Positions 17,230 to 24,290 of a stretch of DNA of 64,000 nucleotides are shown in pieces. The translations under genes were made by a program, and so were the position numbers. A model generated the notes under the pieces. That model saw only the letters and a program-made list of their open reading frames with translations. It did no database searches and was not told the DNA's origin. The DNA is taken from positions 125,202 through 189,201 of the forward strand of contig NZ_AQUZ01000004.1 of the NCBI RefSeq assembly GCF_000372465.1. The letters run 5' to 3'. Source of the stretch: Kribbella catacumbae DSM 19601 (GTDB lineage Bacteria; Actinomycetota; Actinomycetes; Propionibacteriales; Kribbellaceae). The stretch's first letter is position 1; each line of letters opens with the position of its first letter.

Positions 17230-17331
17230 AAGCCCACCAGTGGTGGGCTTGAACACCTTCTGGTGACCTTGAACAGGGCAGACCTTGTTCAAGGTCGCCG
17301 TTAGGGGTCCGAGCCCACCACTGGTGGGCTC
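17230..17331. repeat. Three adjacent inverted repeats in a 408-bp gene-free region
   Basis: 17230-17250 is AAGCCCACCA-G-TGGTGGGCTT. 17311-17331 is GAGCCCACCA-C-TGGTGGGCTC. Between them 17265-17296 pairs GACCTTGAAC with GTTCAAGGTC over a 12-nt loop. The outer two share the core AGCCCACCA-N-TGGTGGGCT. They lie between the convergent M50-like and aldo/keto reductase genes, so terminators are one explanation, but the near-identical outer palindromes also suggest a REP-like element or paired protein sites. The rest of 17207-17614 holds no gene that I can support. Confidence 0.65.
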
Positions 17332-17614
17332 GCGGCCGAAAGGTCGGCGGCGACCAGTGCCCTGGGCACAACATCGGGAGGATCCGGACGTCCGCGCATA
17401 CCCATCTCCGGCCAGCAAACGCTTCCCTCGGCGTGTCGAGGCATCGGGGCCGGGTCGTGCGTGCGCCGCCGTCCGCGCCTTCGCTCCGGGCCGTGCCTAC
17501 GGGCGGCCTCGTTGAAGCACCTCCCCGAACCGCCTAGCGGGCTCTGGGGCTGCCCCTGCCTGCGGGTTGGCCCTGCGAAGTACCTCAACTGGCTTTGGGG
17601 CTGGCCGTGGCTGG

Positions 17615-18646
17615 TTAGCCGCGGCCGCCTTCGATCGGGCGGTCGCGTTGGGTGGTGCCGGGGCCGCCGTACGGGTAGTCGGCCGCGCCCGGGTTGCTGG
17701 CATGGTCGAGATGCTCGGTTTCTTCGGCCGTGAGGTGCAGGTCGGCCGCGGCGAGGTTGTCGTCGAGTTGCGCGGTGGTGCGGGCGCCGAGGATCACCGA
17801 CGTGATCGCCGGCCGGTCGACGAGCCAGGCGAGTGCGACCTGGGCCATCGAGATACCGCGAGCTTCGGCGATCACGCGGACCGCCTCGACGACGTCGCGG
17901 ACGCGTTGGTTCTGGCTGCGCCGATGCCAGGACTCGACGCCGCGGTTCGAGTCCTCACCCAACCGGGTCGCGCCGGTCGGCTCCTCGTCGAAGGAGTACT
18001 TGCCGGTCAGCCAGCCGCCACCGAGCGGCGACCACGGCAGCAGGCCAAGACCGTTCTCCTGCGCGGCCGGGATGATCTCCCACTCGATCTCCCGCACCAG
18101 CAGGTTGTACTGCGGCTGCAGCGTGACCAGTGGCGACCAGCCGCGCCGGTCGATCAGGTCGCACGCCTTCTGCAGTTGCCATCCGGTGAAGTTCGACACC
18201 CCGCCGTACAGGATCTTCCCGGCCCGTACTGCGTCCTCCAGGAAGCTCAGGCTCTCCTGAAGCGGCGTGATCGGGTCCCACGCGTGCAGCTGGTACAGGT
18301 CGACGTGATCCACCCCGAGCCGGGTCAGTGACGCGTCGAGCGCCTTGCGCAGATGACGCCGCGACGTACCGACATCGTTCGGCAGGTCCCCGATCGGGAA
18401 CCGCCCCTTGGTCGCCAGTACTACGGTCTCGCGCGCGCCCGACTTTGCCAGCCAGCTGCCGATGATGTTCTCCGAGGCGCCGGCCGTGTAGACGTCGGCC
18501 GTGTCGACGAAGTTGCCGCCGGACTCGACGTACCGGTAGAGCTGCTCATGCGAGCCGGCCTCGTCGGTCTCGTTGCCGAACGTCATCGTGCCCAGCGCGT
18601 AGGTGGAAACGACAGTGCCGCTGCTGCCCAGAGTGCGGTATTCCAC
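17615..18646 (-). CDS. Aldo/keto reductase
   Basis: 343 residues of the (beta/alpha)8 aldo/keto reductase family. The catalytic tetrad is visible: Asp and Tyr in FVDTADVYTAGASE, Lys in VLATKGRF, His in DLYQLHAWDP. The C-terminal cofactor loop (SVILGARTTAQLDDNL) binds NADP(H). The start MEYRTLGSSGTVVS is typical of the AKR11/YdhF-like group. The C-terminal 25 residues are Gly/Arg/Pro rich. Substrate unknown; a general carbonyl reductase is likely. Confidence 0.9.
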   Translation of the reverse strand: MEYRTLGSSGTVVSTYALGTMTFGNETDEAGSHEQLYRYVESGGNFVDTADVYTAGASENIIGSWLAKSGARETVVLATKGRFPIGDLPNDVGTSRRHLRKALDASLTRLGVDHVDLYQLHAWDPITPLQESLSFLEDAVRAGKILYGGVSNFTGWQLQKACDLIDRRGWSPLVTLQPQYNLLVREIEWEIIPAAQENGLGLLPWSPLGGGWLTGKYSFDEEPTGATRLGEDSNRGVESWHRRSQNQRVRDVVEAVRVIAEARGISMAQVALAWLVDRPAITSVILGARTTAQLDDNLAAADLHLTAEETEHLDHASNPGAADYPYGGPGTTQRDRPIEGGRG

Positions 18647-18704
18647 GACTGCTCCTCGCTCGAGACGAATGTCCTGACAACACTAGACCGCAACAGCCAC
18701 GACC

Positions 18705-19100
18705 TCAGAGAGCCACGGTGACGTCGATCTCGACGAGTTGGCCGGGGAAGCCAAGCTGGGCGACGCCGAGGAGCGTGCTGGCGGACGTGAAGGCCGGGGC
18801 AAGGGGCGACTCGCTGAGCTGCGCCCAAACCCCGGCCAGGTCGGACCGGTCGGCGCTGTTCACGTAGATGACCGTCCGCACCACGTCCTCCGGGGTAGCA
18901 CCCGCAGCGGCTAGCGCGATCAGGATGTTGTCGATGACCTGCGCTGTCTGCCCGGCCAACCCGCCCTCGGCAAGCACGCCGGACGGGTCCAACGGGCACT
19001 GGCCCGCAAGGTAGATCAAGGTGTCCGCGTGCACCTTCGTCAGATGGTGGTAGCCGGGTGTCGGATGCAGTCCGTCGGGATTCGTTCGTTCGATGGTCAC
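18705..19100 (-). CDS. RidA family protein (YjgF/YER057c/UK114)
   Basis: 131 residues from a GTG. The order is that of RidA proteins: TNPDGLHPTPGYHHLTKV, IYLAGQCPLD, NILIALAAAGATPEDVVRTVIYV, then LVEIDVTVAL at the end. RidA trimers hydrolyse reactive enamine/imine intermediates of amino acid metabolism using a conserved Arg; in this subgroup the Arg is in EDVVRTVIY. The frame is open upstream, but family proteins begin here. Confidence 0.88.
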   Translation of the reverse strand: MTIERTNPDGLHPTPGYHHLTKVHADTLIYLAGQCPLDPSGVLAEGGLAGQTAQVIDNILIALAAAGATPEDVVRTVIYVNSADRSDLAGVWAQLSESPLAPAFTSASTLLGVAQLGFPGQLVEIDVTVAL

Positions 19101-19212
19101 CTCGCGAGCCAACGCGAACAGATCGCCTTGGTCAACAGAATTGTCGGGTGCGCCGGAACTGTCCGAGGCGGCCAGTAGCCTGGCGGGGTCCGCGTGATGA
19201 AGGGGAATTTCG

Positions 19213-19713
19213 ATGAACACCAGCGAACTGCTGCTCGATGCTTTCGGCCGGATCGAGGAGGTCGTGCGGGAAGCCGTCGACGGCCTCGACGACAAGGCGC
19301 TCGCCACCCGGCCCGAGCAGACCGGCAACTCGATCGGCTGGATGATCTGGCACCTCACCCGGATCCAGGACGACCACCTAGCCAACGCGGGCGGGTATGA
19401 GCAGGTGTACACGACCGGCGGCTGGCATGAGCGACTCGGTCTCCCGTTCGACGCCGCCGACACCGGCTACGGGCACACCTCCGACGACGTCGCCGCGGTG
19501 CAACTGTCGGCCGAGCAACTACTCGGGTACTACGACGCCGTGCACGCCCGCAGCCTCGAGTACCTGAAAGGTCTGACCGACGACGACCTCGACCGGATCG
19601 TCGACACGAACTGGAACCCACCGGTGACGCTCGGAGTCCGCCTCATCAGCGTGCTGGGCGACGACCTCGAGCATGCCGGCCAAGCGGCGTACGTGCGAGG
19701 CCTGCTCAGCTGA
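19213..19713 (+). CDS. DinB/DUF664-like four-helix protein
   Basis: 166 residues. ELLLDAFGRIEEVVREAVDG, then SIGWMIWHLTRIQDDH, then LISVLGDDLEHAGQAAYVRG show the three metal-binding His positions of the DinB_2/mycothiol-dependent enzyme superfamily. Such proteins are often bacillithiol- or mycothiol-dependent transferases; which reaction applies here is not readable. AGGGG at about 19200 precedes the ATG. Its last codons overlap the end of the convergent lipoprotein gene. Confidence 0.8.
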   Translation: MNTSELLLDAFGRIEEVVREAVDGLDDKALATRPEQTGNSIGWMIWHLTRIQDDHLANAGGYEQVYTTGGWHERLGLPFDAADTGYGHTSDDVAAVQLSAEQLLGYYDAVHARSLEYLKGLTDDDLDRIVDTNWNPPVTLGVRLISVLGDDLEHAGQAAYVRGLLS

Positions 19714-20839
19714 GAGTGGTCTTCCACAGCGAAGCGGGCCGGTCGGCGGGACCGGCCAGCAGGTAGAGCGTCTTGCCGACCAGTGCGGCGTCCTTCACCA
19801 CGCCCTCCGGCCCGGTCGACTCCTGCACCGTCCAACTGCCGTCGTGCCCGCTGACCACCTTCACCTTGTTGCCTTCAGCAATCACTTGGTAGAGGTGCCC
19901 GTTGTCGTCGACGGGCGGCGGCAGCTTGTCCTTGTCGCCGACGGCGATCGCCGGCACGTTCTGCAGCCGCTTGCCCTGACTACCGTCGATCTGCCAGATC
20001 GCGAGCTTGTTGTCGACGAAACCGGAGATCGTGCAGGCGGTGGCCGTAGTACAGGACGCTGTATTGCCCTGACTGCGACCGCCCAGCTCCGGGAGTACGA
20101 CCCGGCTCCAGCCCTGGTTGACGCTGGTCGATCGCCAGACGGCCGCCTCCTGCTGGACCACGTTCGGCGCGAGCCGGACCTGCGAGCCGGTCAGCAGGAT
20201 GCCCTTGCCGGCTGCAGTGCCGTAGTTCGGGCTGAGCAACAGCGCCGGCACGCTCTCCAGCACGGTCTTCGCCGAAGGCTGCCGCACCCACTTGGTGCTC
20301 CCTTGCGGCAACCAGACCGCCCCGTCCAGCCCGGTCTGCGCGCTCCCCCACGAGCCGGCCAAGGCCTGACCGGCCGGCGTGATGATCGCGGAGTACAGGG
20401 CTCCCGCGGTCTGCCCGCCGAAGGTGTTGAACTCCTGCGGGTACTCCGTCAGCGCCTTCGCGGAGCCGGTCCACACGGTCCAGCGGGTGTTGGAGTGGGC
20501 ACCACCTGAGGCACCACCCAGGGCGAGCAACCGCTGACCGTCGTACGCGATCGACTGCCAGGTCGCCTCGATCGCGTACGGGCTCTTGGCCTCGATCTTG
20601 ATCTCCTGCCGACTGCCGTTCGCCTGCTGCAGCAGCAGTCTGGGCACGACCTTCGCCTTGCGATCGCGCAGCCCGATCAGCAACTCGTCGCCATGCCCGG
20701 TCAGTACTACGGGCTCGGCCGGCAACTCGACCTTCGTCCACGCCACCGGCTGGGGTGGCGACGCGGCCTTGTCCTCGGTGCAACCGGCGATCGTCAGTAC
20801 AAGCGCGCCCGCGACGGCGGCTAGGCGGAGGCCGTTCAC
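19706..20839 (-). CDS. Secreted lipoprotein, unknown function
   Basis: 377 residues. The signal peptide MNGLRLAAVAGALVLTIAGC ends in a lipobox (TIAGC), so the protein is probably anchored to the outer face of the membrane. The rest is beta-rich with repeated Trp/Gly strands (WQSIAYDGQRLLALGG; WVRQPSAKTVLESVPALLL; SGFVDNKLAIWQIDG; LVGKTLYLLAGPADRPASLW), consistent with a beta-propeller. No enzyme motif is seen. The stop of the exonuclease III gene is 1 bp upstream of its start region, so the two may be co-transcribed. Confidence 0.75.
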   Translation of the reverse strand: MNGLRLAAVAGALVLTIAGCTEDKAASPPQPVAWTKVELPAEPVVLTGHGDELLIGLRDRKAKVVPRLLLQQANGSRQEIKIEAKSPYAIEATWQSIAYDGQRLLALGGASGGAHSNTRWTVWTGSAKALTEYPQEFNTFGGQTAGALYSAIITPAGQALAGSWGSAQTGLDGAVWLPQGSTKWVRQPSAKTVLESVPALLLSPNYGTAAGKGILLTGSQVRLAPNVVQQEAAVWRSTSVNQGWSRVVLPELGGRSQGNTASCTTATACTISGFVDNKLAIWQIDGSQGKRLQNVPAIAVGDKDKLPPPVDDNGHLYQVIAEGNKVKVVSGHDGSWTVQESTGPEGVVKDAALVGKTLYLLAGPADRPASLWKTTLS

Positions 20840-20840
20840 T

Positions 20841-21719
20841 TCAGCGGTTCTGGGGAAGCTTGGTGGACTTCTTCTTCCCGCCGCGTGGTGCCGATGGCGG
20901 CGGTACGACCGGACCGAGGTCGCCGTCCGGCGCGGTGTCCAGGTCGATGATCACCGGCGCGTGGTCGCTCGGGCCGGTGCCCTTGCGCGCCTTCCGGTCG
21001 ATCCAGGCCGCCTTCACCCGCTCGGCCACCGGCTCGGACGCGAGCATCAGGTCGATCCGCATGCCGAGGTCCTGGTGGAACATGCCGGCGCGGTAGTCCC
21101 AGTAGCTGAACACCCGCTCGGCCGGCCAGCGGTCGCGGACGACATCGTGCAGCCCGGTCGACATCAGGTCGGCGAGTGCCTGTCGCTCCGGCGCGGTCAC
21201 GTGCGTCGATCCGACGTAGGCCGCGGGGTCGAAGACGTCGGCATCGGTCGGCGCGATGTTCATGTCACCACAGACGATCTGCTCGGCCGGTCCCGAGGCG
21301 ACAACGTCTTTCAACGCGGCGAGCCACGCAAGCTTGTAGAGGTAATGATCCGAGTCCGGCACCCGCCCGTTCGGCACATACAACGAGTGGATCCTGATCC
21401 CTCCACAGGTCGCGGCGACGGCTCGCGCCTCTGGATTGGGGAAGCCTGGCGCTTCCGCGACGCCGGTGACGACGTCTTCCAGACCGACCTTGGACAGCAG
21501 CGCGACACCGTTCCACTGCACCTCGCCGTACAGGGCTGTCTCGTAGCCGCGACTGGACAGCTCGTCACCCAGCAGTTTCGTGAACGCGTCGTCCGCCAGC
21601 TTGGTCTCCTGCAGACAGACGACGTCGGGCTGCCGCTCGTCCAGCCAGCCCAGCAACCGCGGCATCCGCTGCTTCACCGAGTTCACATTCCAGGTAGCTA
21701 TCCGGGTCCCGAGCGTCAT
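20841..21719 (-). CDS. xth: Exodeoxyribonuclease III, 5' end rewritten by prophage 1
   Basis: 292 residues of the endonuclease/exonuclease/phosphatase fold. RIATWNVNSVKQRMPRLLGW, VVCLQETKLAD (catalytic Glu), LYVPNG, CGDMNIAPTD (Asp-x-Asn) and PSDHAPVIIDL (Asp-His) are all present. It acts as AP endonuclease and 3' exonuclease in base-excision repair. Family members in actinobacteria usually begin MR(V/L/I)ATWNVNS; here the start is MTLGTRIATWN, with the first seven codons supplied by prophage 1. A Lys/Ala/Pro-rich tail (about 25 residues) extends the C-terminus. Transcription must now start inside the prophage or not at all. Confidence 0.92.
   Translation of the reverse strand: MTLGTRIATWNVNSVKQRMPRLLGWLDERQPDVVCLQETKLADDAFTKLLGDELSSRGYETALYGEVQWNGVALLSKVGLEDVVTGVAEAPGFPNPEARAVAATCGGIRIHSLYVPNGRVPDSDHYLYKLAWLAALKDVVASGPAEQIVCGDMNIAPTDADVFDPAAYVGSTHVTAPERQALADLMSTGLHDVVRDRWPAERVFSYWDYRAGMFHQDLGMRIDLMLASEPVAERVKAAWIDRKARKGTGPSDHAPVIIDLDTAPDGDLGPVVPPPSAPRGGKKKSTKLPQNR
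21691..21700. other. attL of prophage 1 (core CAGGTAGCTA, inside xth)
   Basis: The 10-bp core recurs at 39130-39139. Chromosomal xth sequence continues to its left. Joining the left flank to the right flank of the other copy restores an xth frame starting GTG CGA GTA GCT ACC TGG AAT, i.e. VRVATWN, the normal family N-terminus. Confidence 0.72.
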
Positions 21720-21839
21720 GCCAACAGGCTATCCAGACTGCGAGTCACGCAGCGCTATGCACGCCAATATCCTGCACCAGCGGGACCGCCAGGAGGTGCA
21801 ATCTCCGGACGGTCCCTCGACCGGAAAGCGAGTCCGACC

Positions 21840-22151
21840 GTGAGAACAAAGCTAACTGACCACCAGATCATCGAAGCGATCGAGCGCATCTTTGTCACCG
21901 AGCACGGTGATGCCGCCGCCGTCCGGAAGGTGCGCCAGCTCCTGGCGCCACCGGCAGCGAACGACGGCCTGCCTACGTACGACTTCGAGACCGCCACCGA
22001 GGCCGAGCGGTGGGCGTACGACCAGGGTTACGAGGCCGGCTGGGAGTCGCGCCTCGACCCGACCGAGATGGACTGGAGCGACGTCGAGGACGCGCTGAAG
22101 GCGTACATCGAGTTCATCAACCTGGAGCTCGCCGAGGTGGAGGGCAAGTGA
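21840..22151 (+). CDS. Small phage protein, unknown function
   Basis: 103 residues from a GTG, acidic and mostly helical (TDHQIIEAIERIFVTEHGD at the start; AERWAYDQGYEAGWESRLDP and then WSDVEDALKAYIEFINLEL near the end). No family recognised. It lies inside prophage 1, on the strand opposite to the late genes, and heads a run of three genes with 4-bp overlaps (GTGA, ATGA), so they form one translationally coupled operon. Confidence 0.6.
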   Translation: MRTKLTDHQIIEAIERIFVTEHGDAAAVRKVRQLLAPPAANDGLPTYDFETATEAERWAYDQGYEAGWESRLDPTEMDWSDVEDALKAYIEFINLELAEVEGK

Positions 22152-22255
22152 CCGCCGAGGCGATCCGGGTGTCGATGCCCCTGGTCGAGTTGGTGCTGAT
22201 CGCGGGGTTCGCGTTCGCGCTCGGTTTCTTCGTCGGCCTGTGGGTGCGGTCATGA
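22148..22255 (+). CDS. Single-pass membrane microprotein (35 aa)
   Basis: 35 residues from a GTG that overlaps the stop of the preceding gene (GTGA). PLVELVLIAGFAFALGFFVG is one membrane helix, followed by a short LWVRS tail. It is too short for family assignment. The overlap at both ends argues that it is a real gene. It could be a holin-like or superinfection-exclusion peptide; nothing in the sequence decides. Confidence 0.5.
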   Translation: MTAEAIRVSMPLVELVLIAGFAFALGFFVGLWVRS

Positions 22256-22407
22256 GAGCCGCTGCGCTGACAGCCGCGCTGGTAGCGGCTGGTCTGGCGG
22301 TCGCTGTCGGCCTGTTCTCAGGTGAGCCGAACTACTCACCCGAGGTGCGGCCACCGGCGGTCCAGCCCGGTCCCCCCGTGGTGACAGTCCATGCAGGTCA
22401 GCGATAA
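22252..22407 (+). CDS. Small secreted or membrane-anchored protein (51 aa)
   Basis: 51 residues, start ATG overlapping the previous stop (ATGA). MRAAALTAALVAAGLAVAVG is a signal-anchor or signal peptide. The rest (EPNYSPEVRPPAVQPGPPVV) is Pro-rich and hydrophilic, likely outside the membrane. Function unknown; last member of the coupled three-gene set. A further possible frame of 31 codons (GTG at 22504) ends at 22599, overlapping the next gene; I do not have enough support to call it. Confidence 0.45.
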   Translation: MRAAALTAALVAAGLAVAVGLFSGEPNYSPEVRPPAVQPGPPVVTVHAGQR

Positions 22408-22595
22408 CCTGCCCCTAATCTCTCCCGCCGGGAGAGCGGCGACGGGCCCAGCGCCAACTGGAACCCGCCGCCTCGACATCCTCCACTGAGTCTGGAGAAC
22501 GCCGTGAATGCATCATCTCAGACAGGCGCGCCCGCGTGCGCCGCCTACCAACTCTCCGGTCGCCCGCCTGCCCTCTCGTCAAGGGCAGGCGAGGC

Positions 22596-22784
22596 ATGAC
22601 CGGGCGGGAGCCAGTCGGAGTGCTGGCACAACCTGCCGAAGACCGGAACGAGTGCCAGGCTGAGTCAAGCCGACAGGGGCTCGTCAACACCGGTCATCTC
22701 AGCCACCGCTGCTTCAAGCTCGGTGAGCATGACATCCACCGCTGCACAGGTTGCACACACACCTGGACTGACCGCACCGCCTAG
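22596..22784 (+). CDS. Small putative zinc-binding phage protein (62 aa)
   Basis: 62 residues. The C-terminal half, HLSHRCFKLGEHDIHRCTGC followed by THTW, has His and Cys spacing like a small zinc ribbon (C..H..H..C-x2-C). The N-terminal half is polar. It ends 10 bp before the hairpin that also terminates the leftward late operon. Function unknown. Confidence 0.45.
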   Translation: MTGREPVGVLAQPAEDRNECQAESSRQGLVNTGHLSHRCFKLGEHDIHRCTGCTHTWTDRTA

Positions 22785-22794
22785 TACTGCACGC

Positions 22795-22823
22795 AGCGCC
22801 CGCCATGAGGGATGGCGGGCGCT
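22795..22823. terminator. Strong hairpin at the end of the prophage 1 late operon
   Basis: A perfect 12-bp inverted repeat (AGCGCCCGCCAT / ATGGCGGGCGCT) with a 5-nt loop between the convergent small plus-strand gene and the endolysin gene. It can stop both transcripts. Confidence 0.8.
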
Positions 22824-22831
22824 GCTGTCTG

Positions 22832-23377
22832 TCAGGACTGGTTGGCCTCGATGCGGTCGAGCTGGGCACGGATCGCGGTGCCGGTTCCGGTCGGCTCGAC
22901 CCAGAACCGCTTCATGTACTCCTCGATCTCGGCCTGCATCATCGCCCGGAGCTGTGTCTCGGTGTACGGCATGTCGTCCTCCTCGAACCAGCGGGTTGTG
23001 TCGGTCTCTGCCGCCTTGGTGTGCTTGATGCTGATGTGCACGTGCTTGTCGTGCGGGTTGGTGCCGTTGTAGGGCTCCCAGTCCCAGGGCTGGCCGTCGT
23101 CGGTCGCCGAGGCGATGCGCCGGTTCCAGATGACGTAGGCGACCCGGGGGTCCCGCACAACCGCGTCGAGCAACTCCTGGACGTCGATGCCGTCCTTGTC
23201 GACGTCGATCGCCCGGACCACGCCGCCGGCGTCCCAGTCGGGGTTGTGGTCGGACGGCCGGGCCGCGTGTGAAGCGTCCCCGAGGGCGCCGTCACTGGCC
23301 TTGTCCCGGTCCGGCCATCGCCGGTTGATCTCGGTGCGCAACGCGACGAGGGACGCCGCGAGATACCAGTCAGCCAC
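22832..23377 (-). CDS. Endolysin, M15-type (VanY-like) peptidase
   Basis: 181 residues from a GTG. RPSDHNPDWDAGGVVRAIDV and HDKHVHISI give the zinc His, Asp and His of M15/D-Ala-D-Ala peptidases, which cut cell-wall peptide cross-links. The last 50 residues (DDMPYTETQLRAMMQAEIEE, then YMKRFW) are helical and reappear at the end of the prophage 2 endolysin, whose catalytic domain is unrelated. No signal peptide, so release depends on a holin, possibly the next gene upstream. Last gene of the late operon. Confidence 0.8.
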   Translation of the reverse strand: MADWYLAASLVALRTEINRRWPDRDKASDGALGDASHAARPSDHNPDWDAGGVVRAIDVDKDGIDVQELLDAVVRDPRVAYVIWNRRIASATDDGQPWDWEPYNGTNPHDKHVHISIKHTKAAETDTTRWFEEDDMPYTETQLRAMMQAEIEEYMKRFWVEPTGTGTAIRAQLDRIEANQS

Positions 23378-23600
23378 GGTGTACCGCCTCCTCCAGCTTC
23401 GTCAGCCGGTCCTCGACCAGCTGCATCCGTTTCGGCATGGCCGGCACCTCGGCTCGGCCCGGCCGGGCCGGTTCGCCGTTCCAGTCCTCGAGGAACGCGT
23501 CAACCCGCTTCCACGCCCGGTAGATGCCACGGGCAACCAGCGTGACCGGGATAAGCGCGGCGCACACAGCACCGATCGTCACCACCCACTCGATGCCCAT
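23370..23600 (-). CDS. Small membrane protein, candidate holin (DUF2746-like)
   Basis: 76 residues. EWVVTIGAVCAALIPVTLVA is one N-terminal membrane helix. It is followed by GIYRAWKRVDAFLEDWNGEP, a Pro-rich bit, and a C-terminal coiled coil (MQLVEDRLTKLEEAVHRG). Proteins of this shape next to endolysins in actinophages are annotated DUF2746. A holin or holin-like role fits the position, but a single helix is not proof. It overlaps the genes on both sides. Confidence 0.6.
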   Translation of the reverse strand: MGIEWVVTIGAVCAALIPVTLVARGIYRAWKRVDAFLEDWNGEPARPGRAEVPAMPKRMQLVEDRLTKLEEAVHRG

Positions 23601-24277
23601 CAGAACACCGTGAGGATGAGCACGGCGCCGGGTGCGCCGGCGCCTCCGGTCTGGTTGGTGGTCGTGCCGTAGGCGCCGCCGCCTCCGCCGCCGTAGTTCT
23701 GCCCGGCGATCCCTGTGCCGGCCGCTGTGAGGCTCCGGGCGCCGCCTCCCATGCCCTCGGCTGCCGCGCCTCCAACGGACGTCAGGACAGGCTGCCCGGC
23801 CAGCACACGGCCTTTCCCGCCAGCGGCGCCGGAGATGTTGACGGTGCCGCCCACGCCGACCCCCTGGGTGCCGCCGTTCGCGACCCCGTTACCGGTTGTC
23901 GAGGTCATCGCGGCCCCGCCGGTCCCTCCGGTCGCCGAGATCGCTGGACCCGACGCCGGATCGAACGATGACGTACCGCCGCTGTTGCCTGCCGCCCCTG
24001 ACACGCCGGTGCCGCCAGCGCCGATGACGCAGGGGACGGTGGCATCCAGCTCGGACGCAAGGTAGAACCGCTCCGAGACGCCGGCGCCGGCGCCGTACCC
24101 GCCCTCGCTCTGCCCGGACCCGGCGCCGATACAGCCACCTCCGGCCCCGCCGCCGCCAACGACACGGACCCAGGCGCCGCGGATCCCGGCCGGGCGGGTC
24201 CAGTCACCGGTAGCGGTGATGATCTGCAGGTTCGGGTCTCCGGGTGCGATGATCCGGTCCCCAGCTAGCTGGCCCAT
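23600..24277 (-). CDS. Glycine-rich tail-tip/fibre protein
   Basis: 225 residues. The first 35 residues (MGQLAGDRIIAPGDPNLQII) are ordinary. From about residue 38 the protein is dominated by Gly with Ala, Ser and Thr (GGGGAGGGCIGAGSG; YGGGGGGAYGTTTNQTGGAG) and ends in VLILTVF. Such domains occur at phage tail tips, where polyglycine sandwiches act as receptor-binding adhesins; host recognition is inferred. Its start lies 13 bp after the minor tail gene, and its stop overlaps the next gene's start (TGATG). Confidence 0.65.
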   Translation of the reverse strand: MGQLAGDRIIAPGDPNLQIITATGDWTRPAGIRGAWVRVVGGGGAGGGCIGAGSGQSEGGYGAGAGVSERFYLASELDATVPCVIGAGGTGVSGAAGNSGGTSSFDPASGPAISATGGTGGAAMTSTTGNGVANGGTQGVGVGGTVNISGAAGGKGRVLAGQPVLTSVGGAAAEGMGGGARSLTAAGTGIAGQNYGGGGGGAYGTTTNQTGGAGAPGAVLILTVF

Positions 24278-24290
24278 GTCGAGGCTCCTT

